DNA of 64,000 nt from Sphingomonas abietis (GTDB lineage Bacteria; Pseudomonadota; Alphaproteobacteria; Sphingomonadales; Sphingomonadaceae). Of the stretch, positions 31,967 through 41,589 are shown in pieces (position 1 is the stretch's first letter; the number at the start of each line of letters is the position of its first letter). Below the pieces are notes generated by a model. That model made no database searches. It saw nothing but the letters and a program-made list of their open reading frames with translations, and was not told the DNA's origin. The position numbers and the translations under genes are program-made. Location: NCBI RefSeq assembly GCF_027625475.1, contig NZ_CP115174.1, positions 434,001-498,000 on the forward strand, read 5' to 3'.

Positions 31967-33415
31967 TCACGCAGCCTTCTTGCGGTTGTGCAGGAAGGAG
32001 AAGAACTCGACGCCTTCGCGCAGGCGGCGCTTCATCATGTCCCAGTCGCGCATCATCTCGCCGACGATCGAACCGATCTTGCGCGGGCGGAAGTAGAAGC
32101 GCTTGTAGAACTCCTCCACCTTGTCGAAGATCACCGTGGACGGCAGATGCGGATAGCTCAGCTGCGCGATCTGGGTGCCGCCGTCGGTCAGCAGATGGTC
32201 GCTGCCGTCGAACCACTTGTTCTCGACCGCCTGGTTGTACAGGAAGGTGCCCGGATAGGGCGCCGCCAGCGACACCTGGATGGTGTGCGGGTTGAGCTCG
32301 ATCGCATATTTGATCGTCTCCTCGATCGTCTCCAGCGTCTCGCCGGGGAGGCCGAGGATGAAGGTGCCGTGGATCGTCAGGCCGAGCGCGTGCGCATCCT
32401 TGGTGAACTGGCGGGCGACATCGACCCGCAGGCCCTTCTTGATGTTGTGCAGGATCTTCTGGTCGCCGCTCTCATAGCCGACGAGCAGGACGCGGCAGCC
32501 GCCTTCCTTCATCGCCTTGAGCACCGGCTGCGGCACATTGGCCTTGGCGTTGCAGCCCCAGGTGACGTCGAAGCCCTTCTTGCCGAAGCCGAGCTTGGCC
32601 AGCTCGCCCGACAGCTCGACGACGAAGTCGTGCGCGTCGGCCAGCGTGTCGTCGTCGAAGAAGATCTCCTTGATCTCCGGCATCTCCTTGAGGACGTACT
32701 GGACCTCCTCGATCACCTTGGCGACGGTGCGGTGGCGGTAGCGATGCCCGCCGATCGTCTGCGGCCACAGGCAGAAGGTGCAGCGGCTCTTGCAGCCGCG
32801 CCCGGTGTAGAAGCTGACATAGGGGTGGCGCTGATAGCCGCCATAATATTTGGTCAGGTCGAGGTCGCGCCGGTAGATCGGCGAGACCATCGGCAGCGTG
32901 TCCATGTCCTCGATCTGCGCGCGGTCCTTGTTGCGGACGATCGTGCCGTCGGCGCTGCGCCAGGTGATGCCGTCGATCTCGGCGAGCGGGCGACCCGCAG
33001 CCAGCTCGACGCAGGTGAAGTCATATTCCTCGCGGCAGACGAAATCGAGCGCGGCGGTGGCCTTCAAGCTGGCCTCGTCCTCGATCATCACCTTGGCGCC
33101 GACCATGCCGACCAGCGCCTTGGGGTTGCGCTGCTTGACCAGTTCGGCGGTGCGCACATCCTGGTTGAAGCTCGGCGTCGAGGTGTGGAGGATGATGAGA
33201 TCCTTGTCATCCACCTCATGCTTGATGTCGTCCCAGCTCTGTTCCTGCGCCGGCGCGTCGATCAGGCGCGAGCCCTCGATCATCGCGGCGGGCTGGGCGA
33301 TCCAGGTCGGATACCAGAAGCTCTTGACCTCGCGCTTCATCTGATAGCGCGCACCGGCTCCGCCATCGTATCCGTCGAAGGAGGGGCCCTGCATGAAAAG
33401 GGTGCGCAACGTCAT
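31967..33415 (-). CDS. hpnJ: Hopanoid radical SAM protein HpnJ
   Basis: A 482-residue B12-dependent-type radical SAM enzyme. The N-terminal 190 residues have a cobalamin-binding-like fold. The cluster motif is CKSRCTFC (Cys208, Cys212, Cys215), followed by FFDDDTLADA and the GTFILGLPGET segment. In Burkholderia, HpnJ converts glucosaminyl bacteriohopanetetrol to the cyclitol ether. The ATG at 33415 shares a base with the hpnI stop, and upstream in-frame codons are not conserved. Transcription runs hpnI, hpnJ, (nuclease cassette), hpnK. Confidence 0.93.
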   Translation of the reverse strand: MTLRTLFMQGPSFDGYDGGAGARYQMKREVKSFWYPTWIAQPAAMIEGSRLIDAPAQEQSWDDIKHEVDDKDLIILHTSTPSFNQDVRTAELVKQRNPKALVGMVGAKVMIEDEASLKATAALDFVCREEYDFTCVELAAGRPLAEIDGITWRSADGTIVRNKDRAQIEDMDTLPMVSPIYRRDLDLTKYYGGYQRHPYVSFYTGRGCKSRCTFCLWPQTIGGHRYRHRTVAKVIEEVQYVLKEMPEIKEIFFDDDTLADAHDFVVELSGELAKLGFGKKGFDVTWGCNAKANVPQPVLKAMKEGGCRVLLVGYESGDQKILHNIKKGLRVDVARQFTKDAHALGLTIHGTFILGLPGETLETIEETIKYAIELNPHTIQVSLAAPYPGTFLYNQAVENKWFDGSDHLLTDGGTQIAQLSYPHLPSTVIFDKVEEFYKRFYFRPRKIGSIVGEMMRDWDMMKRRLREGVEFFSFLHNRKKAA

Positions 33416-34530
33416 CAGTGAGTCTCCGTCTCGGCCGTCATCCGGCCGTCGTCCGCCATATGTAACCGTGCGCCGCGCCAATCAACACGTCGCGTGAAGA
33501 AGGCGGCGACAGCGATGCCGAATGACAACAGGTCGCGCGCCGGCAGCCACCACAAAGGCGCGGTGCGGCGGCCGACGACATAATCGATTCGCGCGGCAAG
33601 AATGAGGCGGCAGGCGATCGCCGCCGCCAGCACCCACCCACCGGCCCCGGCGATCCATGCGATCAGCGCCCAGGCGAGGGGATGGGTAACGAGGCTGCCG
33701 GCATAGCCCGCCGGATCGAGCATCCGGACAGTGGCGTTCCAGCGCAGTTCGTGGGCGACGAGCGCGCGAAGGCCGGTCTCGGTGCAGCCATGGGTGACGA
33801 TCAGCGGCGGCACCGCGACGGAAAGCCCCTGTTCGCGCACCGCCGCGCCGATCGCATGATCGTCGGCGAGGAGATCGCCGAATCGGGCGAAACCGCCGAT
33901 CGCATCGAGGGTTTCGCGGCGCAGCGCGATGGTCGAGCCCATGCAGGGCTTGGCCATGCCGGTCGCGAGACCCACCATCACGCCCGGCAGGAAGCCCCAG
34001 CTGATACCCGCCGCCGCCATCCGCGACCAGCCGCCGGTCTCGCCGAGCCCGGCATAGGGCAGGGTCACCGCGCCGACGCCGGGCGCCTCGAGCGCCGCGA
34101 CGACCCGGCTGGCATAATCGCGCGGCACGATCATGTCGCTGTCGCTGAGGATCAGGATGTCGCCATCGGCCGCGCCGCTCATGTTGACGAGGTTGGAGAC
34201 CTTGGCGTTCGATCCGTGCCGTGCGGCGGAGACCATGCGGACGGCGCGCGCCGGCACCGACGCCAGCGCCGGATCGGCCGGATCGGCGACGCCGCACAGC
34301 ATCGCGATCGCGCCGGGATAATCCTGATCGAGGAAGCCGTTCAGCTTGGCCGCCAGATCGGGTTCGGGCCCGTAGAGCGGCTTGAGCATGGTGATCGATG
34401 GCCACGCCCGCGCATCGCGGCGGGGCGGCGGCGGCGCGCGCCAGCGCCCCGCCAATACGGCACCCGTCACTGTGTAGGCACAACCGATCATCGCGATCGT
34501 CGTTAGGATGTCGGGGATGAAGCCGGGCAC
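33415..34530 (-). CDS. hpnI: Hopanoid glycosyltransferase HpnI
   Basis: A 371-residue family-2 glycosyltransferase with an N-terminal membrane anchor (about 5-28) and C-terminal helices (about 285-350). It shows SITMLKPLYGPEP, the DSD metal motif in ILILSDSDMIV, and the DDHAIG and QLS-like acceptor motifs (RWNATVRM). HpnI adds N-acetylglucosamine to bacteriohopanetetrol. It is the first gene of the minus-strand hopanoid operon. The 78-base gap to hpnA, transcribed the other way, must hold both promoters; no strong -35/-10 pair stands out. Confidence 0.9.
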   Translation of the reverse strand: MPGFIPDILTTIAMIGCAYTVTGAVLAGRWRAPPPPRRDARAWPSITMLKPLYGPEPDLAAKLNGFLDQDYPGAIAMLCGVADPADPALASVPARAVRMVSAARHGSNAKVSNLVNMSGAADGDILILSDSDMIVPRDYASRVVAALEAPGVGAVTLPYAGLGETGGWSRMAAAGISWGFLPGVMVGLATGMAKPCMGSTIALRRETLDAIGGFARFGDLLADDHAIGAAVREQGLSVAVPPLIVTHGCTETGLRALVAHELRWNATVRMLDPAGYAGSLVTHPLAWALIAWIAGAGGWVLAAAIACRLILAARIDYVVGRRTAPLWWLPARDLLSFGIAVAAFFTRRVDWRGARLHMADDGRMTAETETH

Positions 34531-34608
34531 TCCGTTTCCTTAAAGCCGCGTCATATTGTGGCAACAACGCTTTCCAAATGGCGTCCTCCGCGCCTAGAAG
34601 CCAGCCCG

Positions 34609-35601
34609 ATGGGCGGGACGATCCTGATAACCGGCGTGTCGGGCTTCGTGGGAGCCGCCGTAGCCAAGGCGTTTGCCGCCGATGGCTGGCGGGTGCGCGG
34701 CCTCGCCCGCGCGACCAGCCCGGCGACCAACCTGACCGACTTTCCCGGCGAGATCGCGCGTGGCGACATGCTCGATGCGGCGTCGATGGCGGCCGCGCTC
34801 GCGGGCTGCGATGCGCTCGCCCATGTCGCCGCCGACTATCGGCTGTGGGCGCCCGACCCGGAGGAGATCGTCCGCCACAACCGCGAGGGCACCCGGATCG
34901 TGATGGAGGCGGCGCTCGCCGCCGGGGTGCGCCGCATCGTCTACACCAGCAGCGTCGCCACCATCGCACCGCTGCCCGGCGGCGCGGCGGGCGAGGACCG
35001 GCCGCTGACCGAGCAGACCGCGATCGGCGCCTATAAGCGCTCCAAGGTGGTCGCCGAGCGGCTGGTCGAGCAGATGGTGGCGGAACAGGGGTTGCCCGCG
35101 GTGATCGTCAATCCGTCGACGCCGATCGGCCCGCGCGACGTCCGCCCGACGCCGACCGGGCGCATCCTGGTGGAGGCGGCGACCGGCAAGATCCCCGCCT
35201 TCGTCGATACCGGGCTCAACATCGTCCATGTCGACGACGTCGCGCGCGGGCATGTGCTGGCGCTGGACAAGGGCGTGGCCGGCCGTCGCTACATTCTCGG
35301 CGGCGAGGACGTGATGCTGGAGGCGCTGCTTGCCGAGGTGGCGCGTTCGGTCGGCCGCAAGCCGCCGACGATCAGCCTGCCGCGCGCCCCGCTGATGCCG
35401 CTGGCGCTGGTCTCCGAAGGCTGGGCGCGGCTGACCGGGCGCGAGCCGATGTTGACCCGCGATGCGCTGAAGATGGCGAAATACCGGATGTTCTTCGCCT
35501 CCGATCGGGCGAAGGCGGAGCTCGGCTATGCGGCGCGGCCGTGGCAGCACGCGGTCGCCGACGCGCTCGGCTGGTTCCGCGCGCAGGGGATGATCGGATG
35601 A
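34609..35601 (+). CDS. hpnA: Hopanoid-associated sugar epimerase HpnA
   Basis: A 330-residue extended short-chain dehydrogenase/epimerase. The NAD(P)-binding motif is TGVSGFVGAAVA (about 8-19). The catalytic Tyr142 and Lys146 are in AYKRSK, with Ser in VYTSSVAT. HpnA is found in most hopanoid loci but is not essential for known hopanoids, so its substrate is open. The ATG at 34609 replaces a longer frame from 34558 that adds a non-conserved basic segment. Its stop overlaps hpnB (ATGA). It is the first gene of the hpnA-B-C-D-E-shc-hpnG operon. Confidence 0.92.
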   Translation: MGGTILITGVSGFVGAAVAKAFAADGWRVRGLARATSPATNLTDFPGEIARGDMLDAASMAAALAGCDALAHVAADYRLWAPDPEEIVRHNREGTRIVMEAALAAGVRRIVYTSSVATIAPLPGGAAGEDRPLTEQTAIGAYKRSKVVAERLVEQMVAEQGLPAVIVNPSTPIGPRDVRPTPTGRILVEAATGKIPAFVDTGLNIVHVDDVARGHVLALDKGVAGRRYILGGEDVMLEALLAEVARSVGRKPPTISLPRAPLMPLALVSEGWARLTGREPMLTRDALKMAKYRMFFASDRAKAELGYAARPWQHAVADALGWFRAQGMIG

Positions 35602-36731
35602 TCGGACTCGCGCTGCTCTCGCTGCTGATCTGGATCGGCCTGCTCGGCTTCCGCGACCAGTTCTGGCTGGCCCGCGAGACCGACGAGGGCATGGGGCCGG
35701 CGCCCGCCGCCTGGCCGGCCGTCGTCGCGGTGGTGCCCGCGCGGGACGAGGCGGAGGTGATCGGCCGCGCCGTCGCCAGCCTCGTCGCGCAGGATTATCC
35801 GGGCGATTTCCATATCGTGCTGGTCGATGACGGCAGCAGCGACGGCACCGCCGCGCTCGCCCGCGAGGCGGCAGTGGCGGCGGGATCGGATCGCCTCACC
35901 GTCATCGCCGGCACGCCGCTGCCCGCCGGCTGGACCGGCAAGCTCTGGGCGATGCGCAACGGCATCGAACGGGCGGGCACCGCGCCGCATTATCTATGGT
36001 GTACCGACGCCGACATCGCCCATGCGCCCGATACGCTGCGTTCGCTGGTCGCGCGCAGCGAAGCCGAAGGGCTGGTGCTCAACTCGCTGATGGCCGAGCT
36101 GCGCTGCGACAGCCTCGCCGAAAAGGCACTGATCCCGGCCTTCGTGCTGTTCTTCCAGATGCTCTATCCGTTCCGGCTGGTGAACCGGCCCGGTGCGCGG
36201 ATGGCGGCGGCGGCGGGCGGCTGCATGCTGATCGACCGGGCGGCACTGGCTAAGGCCGGCGGCATCGCCGTCATCGCCGATGCGATCATCGACGATTGCG
36301 CGATGGGTGAGACGATGAAACGACAGGGTCCGATCCGCCTCTCGCTCACCCGTCGCTCGGTCAGCCTGCGGCCTTATGGCGGCTGGAGCGAGATCATCGC
36401 GATGATCAGCCGATCGGCCTATGCCCAGCTCGGCTATTCGCCGTGGATGCTGGCGGCGACGCTCGTGGGGATGCTGATCGTCTATGTCGCGCCGCCGCTG
36501 CTGGCGCTGTTCGCGGGCGGTGGCGCGCGGCTGGCGGGGGCGCTGGCATGGGCGGCGATGGCGGTGTGTTTCCAGCCGATGCTGCGCTTCTATCGTCGTT
36601 CGCCCTTGTGGGGGCTTGCGCTGCCCGCGATCGGCATGGTTTACGCCGCCGCGACTTTCCTCTCGGCCTGGCAGCACAAGCAGGGGCGTGGGGGCATGTG
36701 GAAGGGGCGGGCGCAGGCCCGGATACAATGA
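35598..36731 (+). CDS. hpnB: Hopanoid-associated glycosyltransferase HpnB
   Basis: A 377-residue family-2 glycosyltransferase. The N-terminal membrane helix (about 2-18) precedes the GT-A domain with VVPARDEAEVIGR, VLVDDGSSDGTAA and the acidic WCTDADIAHAPD motif. C-terminal helices (about 295-365) would anchor it in the inner membrane. HpnB occurs in most hopanoid loci and its product is not established. It overlaps both neighbours by four bases. Confidence 0.9.
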   Translation: MIGLALLSLLIWIGLLGFRDQFWLARETDEGMGPAPAAWPAVVAVVPARDEAEVIGRAVASLVAQDYPGDFHIVLVDDGSSDGTAALAREAAVAAGSDRLTVIAGTPLPAGWTGKLWAMRNGIERAGTAPHYLWCTDADIAHAPDTLRSLVARSEAEGLVLNSLMAELRCDSLAEKALIPAFVLFFQMLYPFRLVNRPGARMAAAAGGCMLIDRAALAKAGGIAVIADAIIDDCAMGETMKRQGPIRLSLTRRSVSLRPYGGWSEIIAMISRSAYAQLGYSPWMLAATLVGMLIVYVAPPLLALFAGGGARLAGALAWAAMAVCFQPMLRFYRRSPLWGLALPAIGMVYAAATFLSAWQHKQGRGGMWKGRAQARIQ

Positions 36732-37579
36732 ATGTGAGCGCGACTGCGATTGCCGAGGAGATGGCCTCGGGCAAGGGCCACAAGGACGAGAATTTTCCGG
36801 TCGCCTCGAAGCTGGTGGCGCCGGCCTTCCGTGCGCCGATCATGGCCTTCTACCGCTTCGCGCGGCTGGCCGACGATATCGCCGACCATCTGACCGCCAC
36901 CCCCGACGAGAAATTGGAACGGCTCGAGGCGATGCGGCAGGGCATCACCGGCGAGAGCATGGCCGAGCCCTCGGCGGTGGCGCTGCGGCAGGTGATGGCG
37001 GAGCGCAGGCTCGATCCGGTCCATGCGCTCGATTTGCTGGAGGCCTTCCGCCGCGACGTCACCAAATTGCGCTATGGCAATTGGGACGAGCTGATCGACT
37101 ATTGCCGTTACTCGGCCTGCCCGGTCGGCCGCTTCGTGCTCGATGTGCATGGCGAGGATCGCGCGCTGTGGCCGGCCAATGATGCGCTGTGCGCCGCCTT
37201 GCAGGTGATCAACCATCTCCAGGATTGCGCCAAGGATTATCGCGAGCTGGATCGCGTCTATCTGCCGCAGGATCTGCTGGCCTCGACCGGCGCGCGCACG
37301 GCCGAGCTGGCCGATGCACAGGCCTCCCCGGCGCTGCGCCAGGTGATCGCGGCCTGTGCCGAGCGGACCCAGCATCTGCTCGCCGATGCCGCGCCGTTCG
37401 CGCGCCAGATCCGCGATCGGCGGCTGGGTGTCGAGGTCGCTGTCATCCAGCGCCTGGCGGTCAGCCTCGCCGCGCGCCTGCGTCGCCGCGATCCGCTCAG
37501 CGAGCGCGTCCATCACGGCAAGGCGGAGGCGCTGCTGCTCGCCTCCGGTGCCGCGCTCGGCCGGTTCGTCCGGGCATGA
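36728..37579 (+). CDS. hpnC: Hydroxysqualene synthase HpnC
   Basis: A 283-residue squalene-synthase-fold enzyme. The first Asp-rich motif is RLADDIADH and the second region is QVINHLQDCAKDYRELDRVYLP. It turns presqualene diphosphate into hydroxysqualene. The GKGHKDENFPVASKLV N-terminus is typical of HpnC. It is coupled to hpnB and hpnD by ATGA overlaps; the three genes hpnC, hpnD and hpnE replace the single squalene synthase of eukaryotes. Confidence 0.93.
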   Translation: MNVSATAIAEEMASGKGHKDENFPVASKLVAPAFRAPIMAFYRFARLADDIADHLTATPDEKLERLEAMRQGITGESMAEPSAVALRQVMAERRLDPVHALDLLEAFRRDVTKLRYGNWDELIDYCRYSACPVGRFVLDVHGEDRALWPANDALCAALQVINHLQDCAKDYRELDRVYLPQDLLASTGARTAELADAQASPALRQVIAACAERTQHLLADAAPFARQIRDRRLGVEVAVIQRLAVSLAARLRRRDPLSERVHHGKAEALLLASGAALGRFVRA

Positions 37580-38391
37580 ACGCGCCCGCCGCTTCCGGCT
37601 CGTCCTTCTACGCGGGGATGAAGGTGCTGCCGCGCGCCGAGCGCCACGCCATGTACGCGGTCTATGATTTCTGCCGCATCGTCGACGATATCGCCGACGA
37701 TCAGCGGGGCGATCGTGCCACCCGCGCCGCCCAGCTCGATCGCTGGCGTGCCGATCTCGACAGCCTCTATGGCGGCGGCGATCCGGGCGTCGCCGCGATG
37801 CTGGCGCCCCATGTCCGCCGGTTCGGCCTGCTGCGCGAGGATTTCGAGGCGGTGATCGACGGCATGGCGATGGACGTCGCGGGCGATATCCGCTGGCCGA
37901 CGGCGGCGATCCTCGATCTCTATTGCGATCGGGTGGCGAGCGCGGTCGGCCGGCTTTCGGTGCGGATCTTCGGCATGGACGAGGCGCAGGGGATCGCGCT
38001 CTCTCACCATCTCGGCCGGGCCCTGCAGCTCACCAATATCCTGCGCGATATCGACGAGGATGCCGGCATCGGCCGCGTCTATCTGCCGCTCGAGGCGATC
38101 GAGGCGCAGGGCATCGCGGTCGGCGATATCGATCAGGTGATCGGCGATCGACGGATCGACGGCGCCGCCCGGCTGCTGGCGGACCAGGCGCTGCGGCATT
38201 TCGGCCAGGCACAGGATATCCTGCGGTCGCGGCCGAGCGGGCACCTGATCGCGCCCAAGCTGATGGCGGCGGCCTATTCGAGCCTGCTCCGCCGGATGCA
38301 GCGTGTCGGCTGGACTCCGCCCCGCACGCGCGTCCGCCACAATCGGCTGGCACTGGCGTGGACGCTGGTGAGGCTCAGGCTCTCGCGGTGA
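37576..38391 (+). CDS. hpnD: Presqualene diphosphate synthase HpnD
   Basis: A 271-residue squalene/phytoene-synthase family enzyme that joins two farnesyl diphosphates. It has SSFYAGMKVLPRAERHAMYAVY, the first Asp-rich motif CRIVDDIADD, and the second, LTNILRDIDEDAGIGRVYLP. Length and motifs match HpnD, not phytoene synthase. The ATG overlaps the hpnC stop, and its stop overlaps the GTG of hpnE. Confidence 0.94.
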   Translation: MNAPAASGSSFYAGMKVLPRAERHAMYAVYDFCRIVDDIADDQRGDRATRAAQLDRWRADLDSLYGGGDPGVAAMLAPHVRRFGLLREDFEAVIDGMAMDVAGDIRWPTAAILDLYCDRVASAVGRLSVRIFGMDEAQGIALSHHLGRALQLTNILRDIDEDAGIGRVYLPLEAIEAQGIAVGDIDQVIGDRRIDGAARLLADQALRHFGQAQDILRSRPSGHLIAPKLMAAAYSSLLRRMQRVGWTPPRTRVRHNRLALAWTLVRLRLSR

Positions 38392-39644
38392 CGCAGGGGG
38401 CCAAGACGGCACAGGTGATCGGTGCCGGCCTCGCCGGGCTGTCCGCGGCGATCGCACTGACCGAGGCCGGCTATGCGGTCACGCTGAGCGAGGCGGCGCG
38501 GCAGGCGGGGGGACGGTGCCGCTCCTATCGCGATCCGCAGCTCGGCCTCACCATCGACAATGGCAACCATCTCGTCCTCTCGGGCAATCATGCGGTGCGC
38601 GACTATCTCGCGACCATCGGCGCGAGCGACCGGCTGGCCGGGCCGGCCGAGGCGCGCTTTCCGTTCATGGATGTCCGGGACGGGCAGCGCTGGGAATTGC
38701 GGCCCAATGCCGGGCCGCTGCCGTGGTGGCTGTTCGCCAGACATCGCCGCGTGCCGGGCACCAGGCCGCTCGATTACTGGGCGCTGGCCCGGTTGATGGG
38801 GGCGACGGCCGACCAGCGCATCGGGCAGCTGGTGCGGCCGGCAGGTGCCTTGTGGGAGCGGCTGCTCGACAATTTCCTGGTCTCGGCGCTCAACACGCCG
38901 GCGGCGCAGGGCTCGGCCATGCTCGCCGGCGCGATCGTGCGCGAGACGCTGGCCAAGGGCGGCCATGCCTGCCGCCCGCTGATCGCCGAGCCGACGCTCG
39001 CCGCCGCCTTCGTCGATCCCGCGATCGCCTGGCTGGAGGCGCGGGGCGCGACGATCCGCCTCGGCCGCCGCCTGCGCGCGCTGGAGCAGGCAGGTGACCG
39101 GATCGTCGCGCTCGACTTCGCCGACGGGCGCGTGGCGATGGCGCCGGGCGAGCCGGTGATCCTGGCGGTGCCGGCCTGGGTCGCGGCCGATCTGCTCCCC
39201 GGCCTCACCGTGCCGGATCGCCACCACGCCATCGTCAACGCCCATTTCCTCGCGACTCCGCCGGCCGGCGCCGCCCCGATCACCGGCGTCATCGGCGGCA
39301 CCGCGGAGTGGGTGTTCGCCTTTCCCGATCGCCTCTCGGTGACGGTCAGCGCCGCCGACGCGCTCGCCGAACAGGATCGCGAGGCGGTCGCGCAGCTGCT
39401 GTGGAAGGATGTCGCGGCGGTCCACAATCTCCCGCCCGAACTGCCGAAATGGCAGCTAGTCACCGAAAAACGCGCGACTTTTTCGGCCACACCGGATCAG
39501 GAAAAGCGACGACCCGAGGCGCGAACGGCGTGCGACAATCTGTTCCTGGCTGGCGACTGGACGAAAACCGGGCTACCGGCCACCATCGAAGGCGCGATCC
39601 GATCGGGGAGGACGGCCGCCGCGTTGGTGAACAGGGAACCATAG
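38388..39644 (+). CDS. hpnE: Hydroxysqualene dehydroxylase HpnE
   Basis: A 418-residue FAD-dependent amine-oxidase/phytoene-desaturase-fold protein. The N-terminal dinucleotide motif is VIGAGLAGLSAAIALTEAG, and the C-terminal FAD segment is NLFLAGDWTKTGLPATIEGAIRSG. It reduces hydroxysqualene to squalene. The GTG at 38388 overlaps the hpnD stop; a long open frame upstream is the hpnD shadow. A four-base gap separates its stop from the cyclase start. Confidence 0.92.
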   Translation: MTQGAKTAQVIGAGLAGLSAAIALTEAGYAVTLSEAARQAGGRCRSYRDPQLGLTIDNGNHLVLSGNHAVRDYLATIGASDRLAGPAEARFPFMDVRDGQRWELRPNAGPLPWWLFARHRRVPGTRPLDYWALARLMGATADQRIGQLVRPAGALWERLLDNFLVSALNTPAAQGSAMLAGAIVRETLAKGGHACRPLIAEPTLAAAFVDPAIAWLEARGATIRLGRRLRALEQAGDRIVALDFADGRVAMAPGEPVILAVPAWVAADLLPGLTVPDRHHAIVNAHFLATPPAGAAPITGVIGGTAEWVFAFPDRLSVTVSAADALAEQDREAVAQLLWKDVAAVHNLPPELPKWQLVTEKRATFSATPDQEKRRPEARTACDNLFLAGDWTKTGLPATIEGAIRSGRTAAALVNREP

Positions 39645-39648
39645 GTTA

Positions 39649-41589
39649 GTGCTCGAAGTGGAAGACATCGCGACCGACCCCCTCGATGGCATCGATGCCG
39701 CGATCGGCCGCGCGACGGAGGCCCTCGCACGGGCCCAGCAGCCCGACGGCCATTGGGTGTTCGAGCTGGAGGCGGATGCCACCATCCCCGCCGAATACAT
39801 CCTGCTGCGCCATTATCTCGGCGAACCGGACGATCTGGCGCTGGAAGCGGCGATCGGTCGCTATCTCCGCCGTATTCAGGGCACGCATGGCGGCTGGCCG
39901 CTCTATCATGACGGCGCCTTCGACGTCTCGGCGACGGTGAAGGCCTATTATGCGCTGAAGATGATCGGCGACGATATCGATGCGCCGCACATGGCGCGGG
40001 CACGGGCCGAACTCCTCAAGCGCGGCGGCGCGGGCGCGGCCAATGTCTTCACCCGCATCCAGCTGGCGCTGTTCGGCGCCGGCAAGTGGAGCGCCATCCC
40101 GGAGATGCCGGTCGAGCTGATGCTCGCGCCCAAGGGCTTCCCGATCAACCTCAGCCGCATGTCCTACTGGGCGCGGACGGTGATCGTGCCGTTGCTGGTG
40201 CTGGCGGCGCTCCGCCCGGTCGCGAAGAATCCGCGCGGCGTGCTGGTCGACGAACTCTACACGCCGGGCCGCCACGTCCTCAAGCGCGCGCTGCCGGGCA
40301 AATGGGCGTGGGAGACCGGCTTCGGCGCGCTCGACACGCTGCTCAAGCGCGGGCGGTGGATGTGGCCGAAGGCGTTGCGCGCCAAGGCGATCCAGGCCTG
40401 CGTCGATTTCGTCGGCGAGCGGATCAACGGCACCGACGGGCTCGGCGCGATCTATCCGGCGATCGCCAATTCGGTGATGATGTACGATGCGCTGGGCCAT
40501 GGCCCCGCCCATCCCGAACGCGCGCTGGCCCGCGAGGCGATCGAGAAATTGCTGGTCCATCGCGAGGACGGCGACGTCTATTGCCAGCCCTGCGTCTCGC
40601 CGGTGTGGGATACGGCGCTGGCCGCCCATGCCATGCTGGAGGCCGGCGACGAGGCGGCCGCCGAACGCGGGCTCGACTGGCTGAAACCGCGCCAGATCCT
40701 CGACGTGAAGGGCGACTGGGCCGAGCAGAAGCCCGATGTCCGCCCCGGCGGCTGGGCGTTCCAATATGGCAACGACCATTATCCCGATCTCGACGACACC
40801 GCGGTGGTGGTGATGGCGATGGATCGCGCCCGCCCCAAGCTCGGCGATCGCTACGACGCGGCGATCGCGCGCGGCGTCGAGTGGAATCTCGGATTGCAGA
40901 GCGCCGATGGCGGCTATGCGGCGTTCGATGCCGACAACACCCATTTCTACCTGAACGACATCCCCTTCGCCGATCACGGCGCGCTGCTCGATCCGCCGAC
41001 CGCCGACGTGACGGCGCGGGTGGTCTCGATGCTGGCGCAGGTCGGCGAGCCGCTCGACAGCCCGCGCATGGTCGCCGCGCTCGACTGGCTGAAGCGCGAC
41101 CAGCATGCCGAGGGCAGCTGGTGGGGGCGCTGGGGCGTCAACTATATCTACGGCACCTGGTCGGTGCTGTGCGCGCTCAACGCGGCGGGCATCGACCCGG
41201 CCAACGGCATGATCCGCCGCGCGGTGCGCTGGCTGATCTCCATCCAGAACAGCGACGGCGGCTGGGGCGAGAGCTGCGACAGCTATGCGCTCGATCGCAA
41301 GGCCCACCAGCCGGCACCCTCGATCGCCTCGCAGACGGCATGGGCGCTGCTCGGGCTGATGGCGGCGGGCGAGGTCGATCATCCGGCGGTGGTGCGCGGC
41401 ATCGCCTGGCTGGAGCGCCACCAGGCCGAAGACGGCCTCTGGGGGCAGGAGCATTATAGCGGGGGTGGTTTTCCCCGTGTGTTCTACTTGCGCTACCACG
41501 GCTATCCGAAATACTTCCCGCTATGGGCGCTCGCCCGCTATCGGAACCTCAAGCGCGGCAATGCGCGGCGCGTAGAATACGGCATGTGA
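39649..41589 (+). CDS. shc: Squalene-hopene cyclase
   Basis: A 646-residue class II triterpene cyclase that turns squalene into hopene and hopanol. The catalytic DxDD motif is at residues 380-383 (PDLDDTAVVVMAMD). Several QW repeats are visible (QPDGHWVFE, GSWWGRWGVNY, SDGGWGESC, AEDGLWGQE). A monotopic membrane protein is expected. The GTG at 39649, just after hpnE, is the likely start, although no strong ribosome site precedes it; the frame shows full family coverage. Its stop shares bases with the hpnG start (TGATG). Confidence 0.95.
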   Translation: MLEVEDIATDPLDGIDAAIGRATEALARAQQPDGHWVFELEADATIPAEYILLRHYLGEPDDLALEAAIGRYLRRIQGTHGGWPLYHDGAFDVSATVKAYYALKMIGDDIDAPHMARARAELLKRGGAGAANVFTRIQLALFGAGKWSAIPEMPVELMLAPKGFPINLSRMSYWARTVIVPLLVLAALRPVAKNPRGVLVDELYTPGRHVLKRALPGKWAWETGFGALDTLLKRGRWMWPKALRAKAIQACVDFVGERINGTDGLGAIYPAIANSVMMYDALGHGPAHPERALAREAIEKLLVHREDGDVYCQPCVSPVWDTALAAHAMLEAGDEAAAERGLDWLKPRQILDVKGDWAEQKPDVRPGGWAFQYGNDHYPDLDDTAVVVMAMDRARPKLGDRYDAAIARGVEWNLGLQSADGGYAAFDADNTHFYLNDIPFADHGALLDPPTADVTARVVSMLAQVGEPLDSPRMVAALDWLKRDQHAEGSWWGRWGVNYIYGTWSVLCALNAAGIDPANGMIRRAVRWLISIQNSDGGWGESCDSYALDRKAHQPAPSIASQTAWALLGLMAAGEVDHPAVVRGIAWLERHQAEDGLWGQEHYSGGGFPRVFYLRYHGYPKYFPLWALARYRNLKRGNARRVEYGM

